From NCBI RefSeq assembly GCF_003634095.1, contig NZ_RBIR01000002.1, positions 186,001-250,000 on the forward strand: a stretch of 64,000 nucleotides of DNA, given 5' to 3'. The notes under the pieces were generated by a model that worked only from the letters and a program-made list of their open reading frames with translations, had not been told where the DNA came from and did not search any database. Position numbers and translations under genes: made by a program. This document shows, in pieces, positions 8,853 through 19,129 of this stretch; positions within the stretch are counted from its first letter, which is position 1, and every line of letters starts with the position of its first letter. The DNA is from Arthrobacter oryzae. GTDB lineage: Bacteria > Actinomycetota > Actinomycetes > Actinomycetales > Micrococcaceae.

Positions 8853-9077
8853 GTGGAAGTAAAGATTGGCATTCAGAACATCGGCCGCGAAATTGTGCTC
8901 GAATCGGCGCAGGACGCTGAAGCGGTCGCCAAGGTGGTGGGCGACGCGATCGCTAAGGGCGGCGAACTGCGGCTGAAGGACGACAAGGGCCGTCTGGTGA
9001 TCGTCCCCGCGAACGTCCTGGGCTACGTGGAAATCGGTGCAGAAGAGGCCCGCCGCGTCGGTTTCGGCGCGCTGTAG
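8853..9077 (+). CDS. DUF3107 protein (TB9.4/Rv3208A-like)
   Basis: 74 aa from the GTG at 8853, with GGGAGG 7 nt upstream. The whole protein is one small actinobacterial family domain: it begins MEVKIGIQNIGREIVLE and ends GYVEIGAEEARRVGFGAL, the signature of DUF3107. It follows tetR by 61 bp, as in mycobacteria. Biochemical role is not established; size and alternating strand/helix pattern suggest a small ligand- or nucleic-acid-binding fold. An in-frame upstream ATG at 8823 is less likely because it lacks a ribosome site. Confidence 0.88.
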   Translation: MEVKIGIQNIGREIVLESAQDAEAVAKVVGDAIAKGGELRLKDDKGRLVIVPANVLGYVEIGAEEARRVGFGAL

Positions 9078-9097
9078 CCCGGCTCGAGGTGTCCGGA

Positions 9098-9400
9098 ATG
9101 CTTTCCCTGATTGTGGTCGCCATGGTGACCATTGCTGCGGGCTTCGTGGTGTGGGCCAATGACAAGCGGCACACGAAATACGGCATCAGCGTCCCGGCGG
9201 CCGTCGCGGCCGCGGTCGGCATGCTCAGCTGGATTATCTTCATGGCGGCCGGGTTCGGCTACCAGCCGGGCCTTACCTGGATCCCTTGGATCCTGCCGAT
9301 GATTCTGGGCACTGCGGCCTCCATTGCCGCTGCCGTGTACCTCGGCAAGGTCCGCACCCGGCACGACACTGACCGGCTGACCGCCATCCTGAAGCTCTAA
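9098..9400 (+). CDS. Small integral membrane protein, three predicted helices
   Basis: 100 aa from ATG 9098, with GAGG 8 nt upstream; a GTG at 9089 is the alternative start. Three hydrophobic stretches are visible: MLSLIVVAMVTIAAGFVVWA, VPAAVAAAVGMLSWIIFMAA and WIPWILPMILGTAASIAAAV. A short basic loop NDKRHTKYG separates the first two and a polar tail VRTRHDTDRLTAILKL ends the protein. It follows DUF3107 with a gap of only about 20 bp, so it is probably in the same transcript. I do not recognise a named family. Confidence 0.8.
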   Translation: MLSLIVVAMVTIAAGFVVWANDKRHTKYGISVPAAVAAAVGMLSWIIFMAAGFGYQPGLTWIPWILPMILGTAASIAAAVYLGKVRTRHDTDRLTAILKL

Positions 9401-9494
9401 CGGACGCCTGCAAGCAGCGGCAGCACGGGATCCGCGTCGGGAGGTCCGGTCGCCGCCCGTCCCGCCACGCAGTCCCCCGCCGGTACCAATTCAT

Positions 9495-9530
9495 CCGTGA
9501 CCACGCGCCCAACAGGGTGCGTGGTCACGG
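9495..9530. terminator. Hairpin between convergent membrane protein and thiG
   Basis: Arms 9495-9506 and 9519-9530 (CCGTGACCACGC and its complement) extend inward to a 16-bp stem with one G-U pair and an AACA loop. It lies in the 268-bp gap between two converging genes and is followed by TTCGTTG. The rest of that gap shows no gene. Confidence 0.65.
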
Positions 9531-9668
9531 TTCGTTGCGGGCCCGCGACCGGTCGGAACGTGCCTTAGGGCCCTTTTGCCGACCTGGGACGACGCCGGGC
9601 CGGGTCGGTCCCGCCGTCCGGGCCGCCGTCCGGCCCGGCGTCGGGCGCGCCCGCTTAGGCGCGCCCGT

Positions 9669-12114
<2,446 letters not shown>

Positions 12115-12120
12115 GAAAAA

Positions 12121-12222
12121 TTCCTTCCCTACGCCGGTACTAGCCGGATCAGGTCAAGCGGTCGGCTCTGACGCCCTCTCAGCCGGGCAGCGGTGGCATG
12201 GCCGCTGCGGGCTCCCGCGGTA
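12121..12222 (-). ncRNA. TPP riboswitch (THI element) controlling thiO-thiS-thiG
   Basis: Read on the minus strand, the leader carries the canonical THI-box blocks: CGGGAGCCC at the 5' side, CTGAGAG (12182-12176), ACCTGATC (12154-12147), and TAGTACCGGCGTAGGGAA at the 3' side. The final GGAAGG is also the ribosome site of thiO, which starts 8 nt later, so ligand binding should hide the ribosome site; no terminator stem with a U run is seen. Binds thiamine pyrophosphate. Confidence 0.95.
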
Positions 12223-12229
12223 TGGGCCC

Positions 12230-12235
12230 AGTTTA
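12230..12235 (-). promoter_or_regulatory. -10 box for the riboswitch-thiO transcript
   Basis: TAAACT on the minus strand would place the start point near 12223, at the very 5' edge of the riboswitch. No strong -35 was found. Confidence 0.5.
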
Positions 12236-12242
12236 GAGGAAC

Positions 12243-12248
12243 TAGGCT
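12243..12248 (+). promoter_or_regulatory. -10 box for thiE, 6 nt before ATG
   Basis: TAGGCT followed by TCTCTC and the ATG at 12255, predicting a leaderless thiE mRNA. It lies 7 bp from the oppositely oriented thiO box, so the two transcripts leave from overlapping promoters and thiE escapes the riboswitch. Confidence 0.55.
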
Positions 12249-12254
12249 TCTCTC

Positions 12255-12956
12255 ATGAGCCAGGACTCCCTCCACACCACTGCCCGCCTCTACTTGTGCA
12301 CCGACGCCCGCCGGGACCGCGGCGACTTCGCGGACTTCGTGGACGCCGCGTTCGCCGGCGGGGTGGACATCATCCAGCTGCGCGACAAGTCACTCGAAGC
12401 AACCGAGGAACTGGAACTCCTCGAGGTCCTGCAGGCCGCGGCGCAGCGCCACGGCCGGCTCTGGGCCGTCAACGACCGGGCGGACATCGGATCCCTGTCC
12501 GGGGCGCCGGTGTTCCATATCGGGCAGAAGGACATTTCGCTGGACGCCGCCCGCGGCTTCCTCGGCAAGGACACCGTGATCGGGCTGTCCACCCACAGCC
12601 CGGAGCAGGTGGACGCCGCCATTGCGTCCTCGCCTGGCCGGAAGGGACTCGACTACTTCTGCGTGGGCCCCGTGTGGGCGACTCCCACGAAGCCGGGACG
12701 GGCCGCCGTCGGCCTCGACCTGGTGCGTTACGCCGCCCGGGCAACCGGCGGGGCGGACGCGGAAGGCACCGGCAACGCGGACGGCCCGGCAGGAAGCTTG
12801 CTGCCGTGGTTCGCGATCGGCGGGATCGATCTCGGCAATGTGGAGCAGGTGGTCGACGCCGGTGCCCGGCGGATCGTCGTGGTCCGGGCCATCACCGACG
12901 CCGATGATCCGGCCCACGCCGCCGCCGCACTGCTGGCGGCCCTGGACGCCCGCTGA
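12255..12956 (+). CDS. thiE: Thiamine-phosphate synthase
   Basis: 233 aa. Joins hydroxymethylpyrimidine diphosphate to the thiazole phosphate to give thiamine phosphate. TIM-barrel marks: [12 protein letters not shown] (residues 36-46), [53 protein letters not shown], and [11 protein letters not shown]. An insertion of about 20 residues rich in Ala, Gly and Asp lies after [10 protein letters not shown]. It is divergent from thiO; its mRNA appears leaderless and lacks a riboswitch of its own. Confidence in function is high; only the regulation is inferred. Confidence 0.95.
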   Translation: MSQDSLHTTARLYLCTDARRDRGDFADFVDAAFAGGVDIIQLRDKSLEATEELELLEVLQAAAQRHGRLWAVNDRADIGSLSGAPVFHIGQKDISLDAARGFLGKDTVIGLSTHSPEQVDAAIASSPGRKGLDYFCVGPVWATPTKPGRAAVGLDLVRYAARATGGADAEGTGNADGPAGSLLPWFAIGGIDLGNVEQVVDAGARRIVVVRAITDADDPAHAAAALLAALDAR

Positions 12957-12984
12957 TTCCCGGGCGGGCTGCCCGGCGGCGAAC

Positions 12985-13656
12985 CTAGCCGGGCAGCCCC
13001 AGTTGCGCCATCCGGCGCGCGTGGTTCGCCGCGAGCTCGACCGTCAGGGCACGGACCAGCTCCCTGGCGCCGGCGTCGTCCAGGCCGGACAGGCCGCCGA
13101 GGAGTTCGTGCTCCAGGCTGACCCGCTGGGCCTGGCTCAGGGCCTCGCCCAGCAAGCGCCTGGCCCACAGCGCCAGCCGTGACGCCAGCCGGGGGTCATC
13201 GGACAGGGCCGCCTTGAGCCGTTCCTGCAAGACCGTGGTGGCGGCGTCGGCAGACTGAACCTGACCGATCAGTTCCCTGGTTCCGGCGTCGACGTACCGG
13301 GCGACGGCGCGGTAGAAGTCCGCGGAAACGGTATCGATCACGTAGGCCTTCATGAGGGATTCGTACCAGTCCGCCGGGCGCGTCCGCTCGTGGAAGTGGT
13401 CCACGGAGGGCTGAAACGGCAGCATGGCGGCCTCGGTGTCCATGCCCATGCCCTCAAGCCGGTCCCGGACGAGTTCGTAGTGCTGGAACTCGGCCACGGC
13501 GAGCCTGCCCAGCACCGCACGGTCGTGCAGCGTGGGCGAATATCGGGCATCAGAGGACAGCCGTTCGAAGGCCGAAAGCTCGCCGTAGGCCATGACCCCC
13601 AGCAGATCCGTCAGGAAGCTGTTGTAGCGGGCGGGATCGCCCGGGCTTGCGCTCAT
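12985..13656 (-). CDS. Ferritin-like diiron protein (Rv3210c-like)
   Basis: 223 aa, nearly all helical. Possible metal-ligand helices carry YGELSAFERL, VAEFQHYELVRDRL and MKAYVIDTVSADFYRAV, i.e. Glu and ExxH pairs arranged as in ferritin-like domains related to tRNA hydroxylase MiaE. The actual substrate is unknown. It is preserved next to the RNB/DEAD-box genes in the same way as Rv3210c next to rhlE in M. tuberculosis, as I recall. The ATG at 13656 is preceded by TAGTCT 6 nt upstream, so the message is probably leaderless. Divergent from the RNB gene with only 41 bp between start codons. Confidence 0.85.
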   Translation of the reverse strand: MSASPGDPARYNSFLTDLLGVMAYGELSAFERLSSDARYSPTLHDRAVLGRLAVAEFQHYELVRDRLEGMGMDTEAAMLPFQPSVDHFHERTRPADWYESLMKAYVIDTVSADFYRAVARYVDAGTRELIGQVQSADAATTVLQERLKAALSDDPRLASRLALWARRLLGEALSQAQRVSLEHELLGGLSGLDDAGARELVRALTVELAANHARRMAQLGLPG

Positions 13657-13662
13657 ATTCCA

Positions 13663-13690
13663 AGACTAATCGCGGAAATCGGGCTAACCT
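13663..13690. promoter_or_regulatory. Back-to-back leaderless promoters in a 41-bp gap
   Basis: TAGTCT on the minus strand (13668-13663) ends 6 nt before the ATG at 13656; TAACCT on the plus strand (13685-13690) ends 7 nt before the GTG at 13698. The two RNA polymerase footprints must overlap, so the two genes probably compete for transcription. Confidence 0.5.
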
Positions 13691-13697
13691 GATTTTC

Positions 13698-15209
13698 GTG
13701 TCACATCATCGCCTGACCCCGAGCGTTCACGAGCAGCAAAACCAGCTTGCCGAGGCTCTCAAGGCGCTGCGAACCACGCTGGAACTCCCCGGTCCGTTCC
13801 CCGAAGATGTGCTGCGAGACGCGGAGGCTGCGGTGGCCGAACACAAGCTGCCGGACCTGGACTTCACGCATGTCGAGTTCGTGACCATCGATCCCGCGTC
13901 GTCCACCGACCTCGACCAGGCCCTGTCCATCGAGCGCAGCGGCGAGGGCTACAAGGTGTACTACGCCATTGCCGACGTCCCGTCGTTCGTCGCTCCGGGC
14001 GGGGCGCTCGACGCCGAGACCCGGCGCCGCGGCCAGACCTTCTATACGCCGGACGGGCGGATCCCGCTGCATCCGGAGATCATCAGCGAGGCCGCCGGCA
14101 GCCTCCTCGCCGGGCAGTTGTGCGCGGCTTTCGTCTGGGAGTTCGAGCTCGACGACGCCGCCGAGGTGACCTCGGTGCTGGTTCGCCGGGCGCAGGTCCG
14201 CAGCCGCGCGAAGCTCAGCTACAAGGGCGTCCAGGCCGAGCTCGACGCCGGCACCGCGGTGCCGGTGCTGCAGCTCTTGAAAGAAGTGGGCATCAAGCGG
14301 GTGGAGCTGGAACGCAGGCGCGGCGGGGCGAGCCTGAACATGCCCGAGCAGGAGATCCAGCAACTGCCCGACGGCGGCTACCGGATCGTGGCGGCCCCGC
14401 CGCTTCCGGTGGAGGACTGGAACGCCCAGATTTCGCTCATGACCGGGATGGCGGCCGCCGCACTGATGCTCCGCGGCAAGGTCGGCATCCTGCGCACCAT
14501 GCCGGCACCGGACGAGGCGTCGCTGCGGCACTTCCACCGCCAGACCCACGCCCTCGGCAAGCCCTGGGACGGCGAGATGCGGTACGGCGAATATTTGCGG
14601 ACGCTTGATCCCACCGACCCGCGGCAGCTGGCCATTGTGCATTCCGCCGGCATGCTTTTCCGCGGCGCCGGTTACACGACCTTCGACGGCACCGTGCCGC
14701 AGGCCGCCGCCCAGTCCGCCATTGGCGCCGCCTACGCGCATTCGACGGCGCCGCTGCGGCGGCTGGTCGACCGCTTCGTACTGGTGATCTGCGAGGCCCT
14801 GAGCAGCGGAACGGAAGTTCCGGCCTGGGCCAGGGAGGCCCTGCCTTCCCTGCCGGCCATCATGGCCACGTCTGACCAGATGGCCGCACGGCTGGAGCGG
14901 CTGGCACTGGACACCGTGGAGGCGGCGCTCCTGGTCAACCACGTCGGCCAGGAGTTCGACGCGGTGGTCATCTCGGGCTCCAAGCCGGCGAAGGGCACCG
15001 CTGCCAATGGCAAGCCCACCGGCAACGGCAACGGGAACGGCGGCAAGGCCAACGGCAACGGCAACGGGCCGTCCGGAATAGTCCAGATCGCCGAGCCGGC
15101 CGTGACCGCGCGGTGCCCCGGCGAGCTGGAACCGGGGACGCAGGTCCGGGTCCGGGTGGTTTCCTCGGACATCGCCACCCGCGAAATCCGGCTGGAGCTG
15201 GTGGGCTGA
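13698..15209 (+). CDS. RNB-domain exoribonuclease, RNase II/R family
   Basis: 503 aa from the GTG at 13698. The RNB domain starts near residue 55, so the two cold-shock domains found in RNase II and R are missing. The metal-binding motif reads IDPASSTDLDQAL: three Asp (65, 71, 73) are present but the fourth conserved Asp is Gln74. Later motifs are ADVPSFVAPGGALDAETRRRGQT (in two halves of the fold), IPLHPEIISE and AYAHSTAPLRRLVDR, the usual RNA-clamp region. The C-terminus looks like a short OB/S1-like strand set interrupted by an Asn-Gly repeat of about 25 residues. It presumably degrades RNA 3' to 5' in the cytosol. Situated between the ferritin-like gene and the DEAD-box helicase. Confidence 0.9.
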   Translation: MSHHRLTPSVHEQQNQLAEALKALRTTLELPGPFPEDVLRDAEAAVAEHKLPDLDFTHVEFVTIDPASSTDLDQALSIERSGEGYKVYYAIADVPSFVAPGGALDAETRRRGQTFYTPDGRIPLHPEIISEAAGSLLAGQLCAAFVWEFELDDAAEVTSVLVRRAQVRSRAKLSYKGVQAELDAGTAVPVLQLLKEVGIKRVELERRRGGASLNMPEQEIQQLPDGGYRIVAAPPLPVEDWNAQISLMTGMAAAALMLRGKVGILRTMPAPDEASLRHFHRQTHALGKPWDGEMRYGEYLRTLDPTDPRQLAIVHSAGMLFRGAGYTTFDGTVPQAAAQSAIGAAYAHSTAPLRRLVDRFVLVICEALSSGTEVPAWAREALPSLPAIMATSDQMAARLERLALDTVEAALLVNHVGQEFDAVVISGSKPAKGTAANGKPTGNGNGNGGKANGNGNGPSGIVQIAEPAVTARCPGELEPGTQVRVRVVSSDIATREIRLELVG

Positions 15210-15277
15210 GGATCCGCCGCGGCCCTGGCCCGGCGGCACGATCGGGGCCCCAGTCGAGGATCCGGGCCACGGCCAGC

Positions 15278-15283
15278 TAGACT
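15278..15283 (+). promoter_or_regulatory. -10 box of the DEAD-box helicase transcript
   Basis: TAGACT, giving a predicted start point near 15290. This leaves a leader of about 225 nt before the GTG at 15516, in strong contrast to the leaderless neighbours. No clear -35. Confidence 0.45.
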
Positions 15284-15295
15284 GGAGAAGTAGAA

Positions 15296-15361
15296 ATGGA
15301 TGCCCGGTCGTTGATTTCCATGATTTTCGAATTCAACAAGCCCGCCCCTACGCGATCTTGA
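15296..15361 (+). CDS. Short upstream ORF (21 codons) in the helicase leader
   Basis: ATG 15296 follows a good ribosome site, GGAGAAG, with a 5-nt spacer. The peptide runs MDARSLISMIFEFNKPAPTR plus a final Ser, then TGA at 15359-15361. It ends 154 nt before the helicase start. The downstream leader can form a stem from CCAGTG and CACTGG and contains CCGCGATCGG, so an attenuation or translation-coupled switch is plausible. No homologue is known to me; the evidence is the ribosome site, the promoter position and the otherwise unexplained leader. Confidence 0.45.
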   Translation: MDARSLISMIFEFNKPAPTRS

Positions 15362-15515
15362 GATACACCCGCTGGTCCCCAGTGCCAGCATTTAGATAGC
15401 CCGCGATCGGCTTCCACTGGAATTGCTTGCGCCTCTGAGCGTGCTCCGGAATGGTCATTATGGCCGCCCCCGTTGAGCAAGCAGCGCAGCCCAAAATGAA
15501 TAAGGAAACTCACCT

Positions 15516-17279
15516 GTGAGTGAATTGCACACGCACCAGCTTCTGACCGATGAGTCCGGCACGGAGACCATCGAGCCCGAAGAGACGATCATTTCGGACG
15601 AAAAGCCGCACGAGATCGCCGAAAAGACCTTTGCCGACTTCAACGTCCGCGCCGACATCGTGGAGTCCCTGGCCGACGCCGGCATCACCCACCCGTTCCC
15701 GATCCAGGCCATGACGCTGCCGGTCGCATTGGCCGGCCACGACATCATCGGCCAGGCCAAGACCGGCACGGGCAAAACCCTCGGTTTCGGCATTCCGGCG
15801 CTGCAGCGCGTCGTGGGCCGTGACGATGCAGGCTTCGACAAGCTGGCCGTTCCCGGCGCCCCGCAGGCCATGGTGATCGTGCCCACGCGCGAACTCGCCG
15901 TCCAGGTGGCCAAGGACCTCGAGAACGCCGCGAAGAAGCGCAACGCCCGCATCGCCACCATTTACGGTGGCCGCGCCTACGAGCCGCAGGTCGAGGCGCT
16001 GAAGAACGGCGTCGAGATCGTCGTCGGCACTCCCGGCCGCCTGATAGACCTCTACAAGCAGAAGCACCTGAGCCTGAAGAACGTCAAGATCGTCATCCTC
16101 GACGAGGCCGACGAGATGCTGGACCTCGGGTTCCTGCCGGACGTCGAAACCCTGATCGCCGGTACCCCCGCGGTGCGCCAGACGCTTCTCTTCTCGGCCA
16201 CCATGCCCGGCCCGGTCATCGCCATGGCCCGCCGCTACATGACCCAGCCGACCCACATCCGCGCCGCGGACCCGGACGACGAGGGCCTGACCAAGCGCGA
16301 CATCCGCCAGCTGATCTACCGCGCCCACAGCATGGACAAGGTCGAGGTCGTCGCCCGCATCCTGCAGGCCCGCGGACGCGGCCGCACCATCATTTTCACC
16401 AAGACCAAGCGCACCGCCGCGAAGGTGGCCGAGGAACTGGTGGACCGCGGTTTCGCCGCGGCCGCCATCCACGGTGACCTCGGCCAGGGCGCCCGCGAGC
16501 AGGCGCTGCGCGCCTTCCGCAACAACAAGGTGGACGTCCTCGTGGCCACCGACGTCGCCGCCCGCGGCATCGACGTCGACGACGTCACGCACGTGATCAA
16601 CTACCAGTGCGTCGAGGACGAAAAGATCTACCTGCACCGCGTCGGCCGCACCGGCCGCGCCGGCAACAAGGGCACGGCCGTGACCTTTGTCGACTGGGAC
16701 GACATGCCGCGCTGGGGCCTCATCAACAAGGCCCTGGGCCTGAGCTACCCGGAGCCCGTGGAGACCTACTCCTCCTCGCCGCACCTGTTCGAGGAACTTG
16801 ATATCCCCGAGGGCACCAAGGGCCGGCTCCCCCGCGACAAGCGTGTGCTGGCCGGCGTCGATGCTGAGGTCCTCGAAGACCTCGGCGAGACCGGCAAGAA
16901 GAACACCCGCAGCAGCGCAAAGGACAGCGGCCGTACCGGTGCCCGCGAGGGCAGCCGCACCGCCAGCCGCGACGGCGCCCGCGAGGGCAACCGTACCTCC
17001 AGCCGCGAGAACAGCCGCAGCGGCGGTTCCGGTGCCGGCGAAACCGGAGGACGCCCGGCTTCGCGCCGTCGCCGTTCGACCGCCACGGACTCCGCCGCCG
17101 CCCCTGCTGAGGCTTCGGCCCAGGCCCCCGTGTCGGCCGCGTCGGCGCGGGCGGCTTCGGCCAGCGCTCCGACCGAGGTGGACCGGGCGACCCGTGCGCG
17201 CCGCCGCACCCGCACCCGCCGCCACAACGGCGAAGTGGTGGCCGGCGGCGACGCACAGCCGCGCGGCGCAGAGGCCTAA
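15516..17279 (+). CDS. DEAD-box ATP-dependent RNA helicase
   Basis: 587 aa from the GTG at 15516, with AAGGAAA about 8 nt upstream. All helicase motifs are in order: Q motif (FADFNVRADIVESL ... PFPIQ), Walker A AKTGTGKT (81-88), PTRELA, TPGRL, DEAD, SAT, then the second RecA domain with IIFTKTKR, DVAARGIDV and HRVGRTGRAG. The last 150 residues are a disordered Arg/Ser/Gly tail with repeated REGNRTSSRE-type units and a basic end, typical of RNA-chaperone helicases that unwind rRNA or structured mRNA, and the place is that of rhlE (Rv3211). The long leader with a uORF suggests post-transcriptional control. The methyltransferase gene follows after 8 bp. Confidence 0.95.
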   Translation: MSELHTHQLLTDESGTETIEPEETIISDEKPHEIAEKTFADFNVRADIVESLADAGITHPFPIQAMTLPVALAGHDIIGQAKTGTGKTLGFGIPALQRVVGRDDAGFDKLAVPGAPQAMVIVPTRELAVQVAKDLENAAKKRNARIATIYGGRAYEPQVEALKNGVEIVVGTPGRLIDLYKQKHLSLKNVKIVILDEADEMLDLGFLPDVETLIAGTPAVRQTLLFSATMPGPVIAMARRYMTQPTHIRAADPDDEGLTKRDIRQLIYRAHSMDKVEVVARILQARGRGRTIIFTKTKRTAAKVAEELVDRGFAAAAIHGDLGQGAREQALRAFRNNKVDVLVATDVAARGIDVDDVTHVINYQCVEDEKIYLHRVGRTGRAGNKGTAVTFVDWDDMPRWGLINKALGLSYPEPVETYSSSPHLFEELDIPEGTKGRLPRDKRVLAGVDAEVLEDLGETGKKNTRSSAKDSGRTGAREGSRTASRDGAREGNRTSSRENSRSGGSGAGETGGRPASRRRRSTATDSAAAPAEASAQAPVSAASARAASASAPTEVDRATRARRRTRTRRHNGEVVAGGDAQPRGAEA

Positions 17280-17287
17280 TCCCCTCC

Positions 17288-18160
17288 ATGACTGACACCG
17301 TCTGGGCGCCGGACGGCAGCAACCTGGTGGTACACGCGGACAACGCGGACTATCTCCCCACGCTGCCGGACGGCGCCTTCACACTGATTTATGTGGATCC
17401 GCCCTTCAACACCGGACGGGTCCAGCGGCGCCAGGAAACCAAGATGGTGCTCAATGCCGGCGGCGAGGGTGACCGGGTCGGATTCAAGGGCCGGTCCTAC
17501 GACACCATCAAGGGCGCCCTGCACAGCTACGACGACGCCTTCAGCGACTACTGGTCCTTCCTCGAGCCCCGGCTTGTGGAGGCCTGGCGTTTGCTGGCGG
17601 ACGACGGGACCCTGTACCTGCACCTGGACTACCGCGAGGTGCACTACGCGAAGGTCATGCTGGACGCGATCTTCGGCCGGGAATGCTTCCTGAACGAGAT
17701 CATCTGGGCCTACGACTATGGCGCACGCGCGAAGTACCGCTGGCCCACCAAGCACGACAACATCCTTGTCTACGTCAAGAACCCGGCGAAATACCACTTC
17801 GACAGCGCCGAGGTGGACCGTGAGCCGTACATGGCCCCCGGGCTGGTCACTCCTGCCAAGCGTGAGCTCGGCAAGCTCCCGACGGACGTCTGGTGGCACA
17901 CGATCGTCTCACCTACGGGTAAGGAAAAGACCGGCTATCCGACGCAGAAGCCGGAGGGCCTCATCCGGCGGGTCGTGGCGGCCTCGAGCCGGCCCGGCGA
18001 CTGGTGCCTGGACTTCTTCGCCGGCTCAGGCACGCTCGGCGCCGTGGCCGCGAAACTCGACCGCAGGTTCGTGTGCGTGGACCAGAACCAGGCCGCCGTC
18101 GACGTCATGACCAAACGCCTGGCCGTGCAAGCCCAGTTCACTTCCTTCCCGCCGGCCTGA
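17288..18160 (+). CDS. Orphan site-specific DNA methyltransferase (N4/N6, beta-type motif order)
   Basis: 290 aa. The catalytic motif DPPF is at residues 37-40 and the AdoMet motif FAGSGTLGAVA at 244-254, with a recognition region between them; this order defines beta-class amino-methyltransferases that modify adenine N6 or cytosine N4. Motif X-like GYPTQKPEGLIRR precedes the AdoMet site. No restriction endonuclease, specificity subunit or nicking gene is nearby, so it is a solitary enzyme. It starts 8 nt after the helicase stop and must be cotranscribed with it, which is an unusual partner. The recognition sequence cannot be read from the protein. A housekeeping epigenetic role like CcrM is possible but not shown. 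Confidence 0.88.
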   Translation: MTDTVWAPDGSNLVVHADNADYLPTLPDGAFTLIYVDPPFNTGRVQRRQETKMVLNAGGEGDRVGFKGRSYDTIKGALHSYDDAFSDYWSFLEPRLVEAWRLLADDGTLYLHLDYREVHYAKVMLDAIFGRECFLNEIIWAYDYGARAKYRWPTKHDNILVYVKNPAKYHFDSAEVDREPYMAPGLVTPAKRELGKLPTDVWWHTIVSPTGKEKTGYPTQKPEGLIRRVVAASSRPGDWCLDFFAGSGTLGAVAAKLDRRFVCVDQNQAAVDVMTKRLAVQAQFTSFPPA

Positions 18161-18170
18161 CCCTGCCGGG

Positions 18171-19016
18171 TCAGCGCACCACGGACGAACCGGTGCCCAT
18201 TTCCTCGATCCGGGCCAGGACTTCGGGCGTGGTCAGGTTTTCCCCCAGCAGGTTCGGCTTCCCGGCGCCGTGATAGTCGGAGGACCCGGTGACCAGCAGG
18301 CCGTATTGTTTGGCGATGCGGCGGAGAAACCTCCGGCCTTCCTCGGGGTTGTCGCGGTGGTAGATTTCCAGGCCGGCCAGCCCGGCGTCGACCATCTCCC
18401 GGTAGGTCTCCTCCCCCACGATCCGCCCGCGGGCGGAGGCAACGGGGTGCGCAAAAACCGGCACGCCGCCGGCGGCGCGGACCAGTTCGACGGCGAGCGC
18501 CGGCTCCGGCGCGTAGTGCTGGACCCAGTAGCGCGAACGTGAGGTGAGGATGGAGCCGAAGGCCTCGGCCCGGTCCTCCACCACACCGGCGGCAACAAGC
18601 GCGTCGGCGATGTGCGGGCGGCCGAGGGTAGCGCCCGGAGCCACGTGGTGAATCACGTCGTCCCACGTCAGCGGGTAGTCCTCGGCCAGCAGGGTGACCA
18701 TTCTTTGCGCCCGCGCGTGCCGGGCATCCTTGGATTTCGTGATTTCCTCCAGCAGCCCCGGATGCGCGGGGTCATGGAGGTAGCTCAGGAGGTGGACGCT
18801 GATGCCTTCCGCGGTCCGGCAGGAGATCTCCATGCCAGGGACCAGGGCGACTCCCGTCTTCCGGGCAGCGGCGGCGGCCTCGTCCCATCCGGCCGTGGAG
18901 TCGTGATCGGTCAGGGCGATGACATCCAGCCCGGCGCCTGCGGCGGACTCAATGACGTCAGCCGGCGCCTGGGTGCCGTCGGAAACGTTCGAGTGCGCAT
19001 GCAGGTCTATCCTCAC
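18171..19016 (-). CDS. PHP-domain phosphoesterase
   Basis: 281 aa from the GTG at 19016. PHP metal motifs are in order: MRIDLHAHSNVSDG at the N-terminus, ALTDHDSTAG, PGMEISC, HLLSYL, PVFAHPVASARG, and GSSDYHGAGKPN near the C-terminus. The length and layout match the family of RNase AM/YciV, which removes phosphate from 3',5'-nucleoside bisphosphates or trims RNA 5' ends; the substrate here is inferred only from family. TAGGCT ends 6 nt before the GTG, predicting a leaderless mRNA. Convergent with the methyltransferase, divergent from pepP. Confidence 0.9.
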   Translation of the reverse strand: MRIDLHAHSNVSDGTQAPADVIESAAGAGLDVIALTDHDSTAGWDEAAAAARKTGVALVPGMEISCRTAEGISVHLLSYLHDPAHPGLLEEITKSKDARHARAQRMVTLLAEDYPLTWDDVIHHVAPGATLGRPHIADALVAAGVVEDRAEAFGSILTSRSRYWVQHYAPEPALAVELVRAAGGVPVFAHPVASARGRIVGEETYREMVDAGLAGLEIYHRDNPEEGRRFLRRIAKQYGLLVTGSSDYHGAGKPNLLGENLTTPEVLARIEEMGTGSSVVR

Positions 19017-19022
19017 CCCACC

Positions 19023-19123
19023 AGCCTAGTAGATGGCCGGATCCACAGCCGTGCTGCCGTAAGGGCTGGTGCCCGTGGCGGGGCGCGCGCCGTTGGCCTA
19101 AGCCTCGGCGCTGGTGAGACTAT
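19023..19123. promoter_or_regulatory. Divergent leaderless promoters of the PHP and pepP genes
   Basis: TAGGCT on the minus strand (19028-19023) is 6 nt before GTG 19016; GACTAT on the plus strand (19118-19123) is 6 nt before GTG 19130. Neither gene has a Shine-Dalgarno sequence. Confidence 0.45.
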
Positions 19124-19129
19124 GGGACG

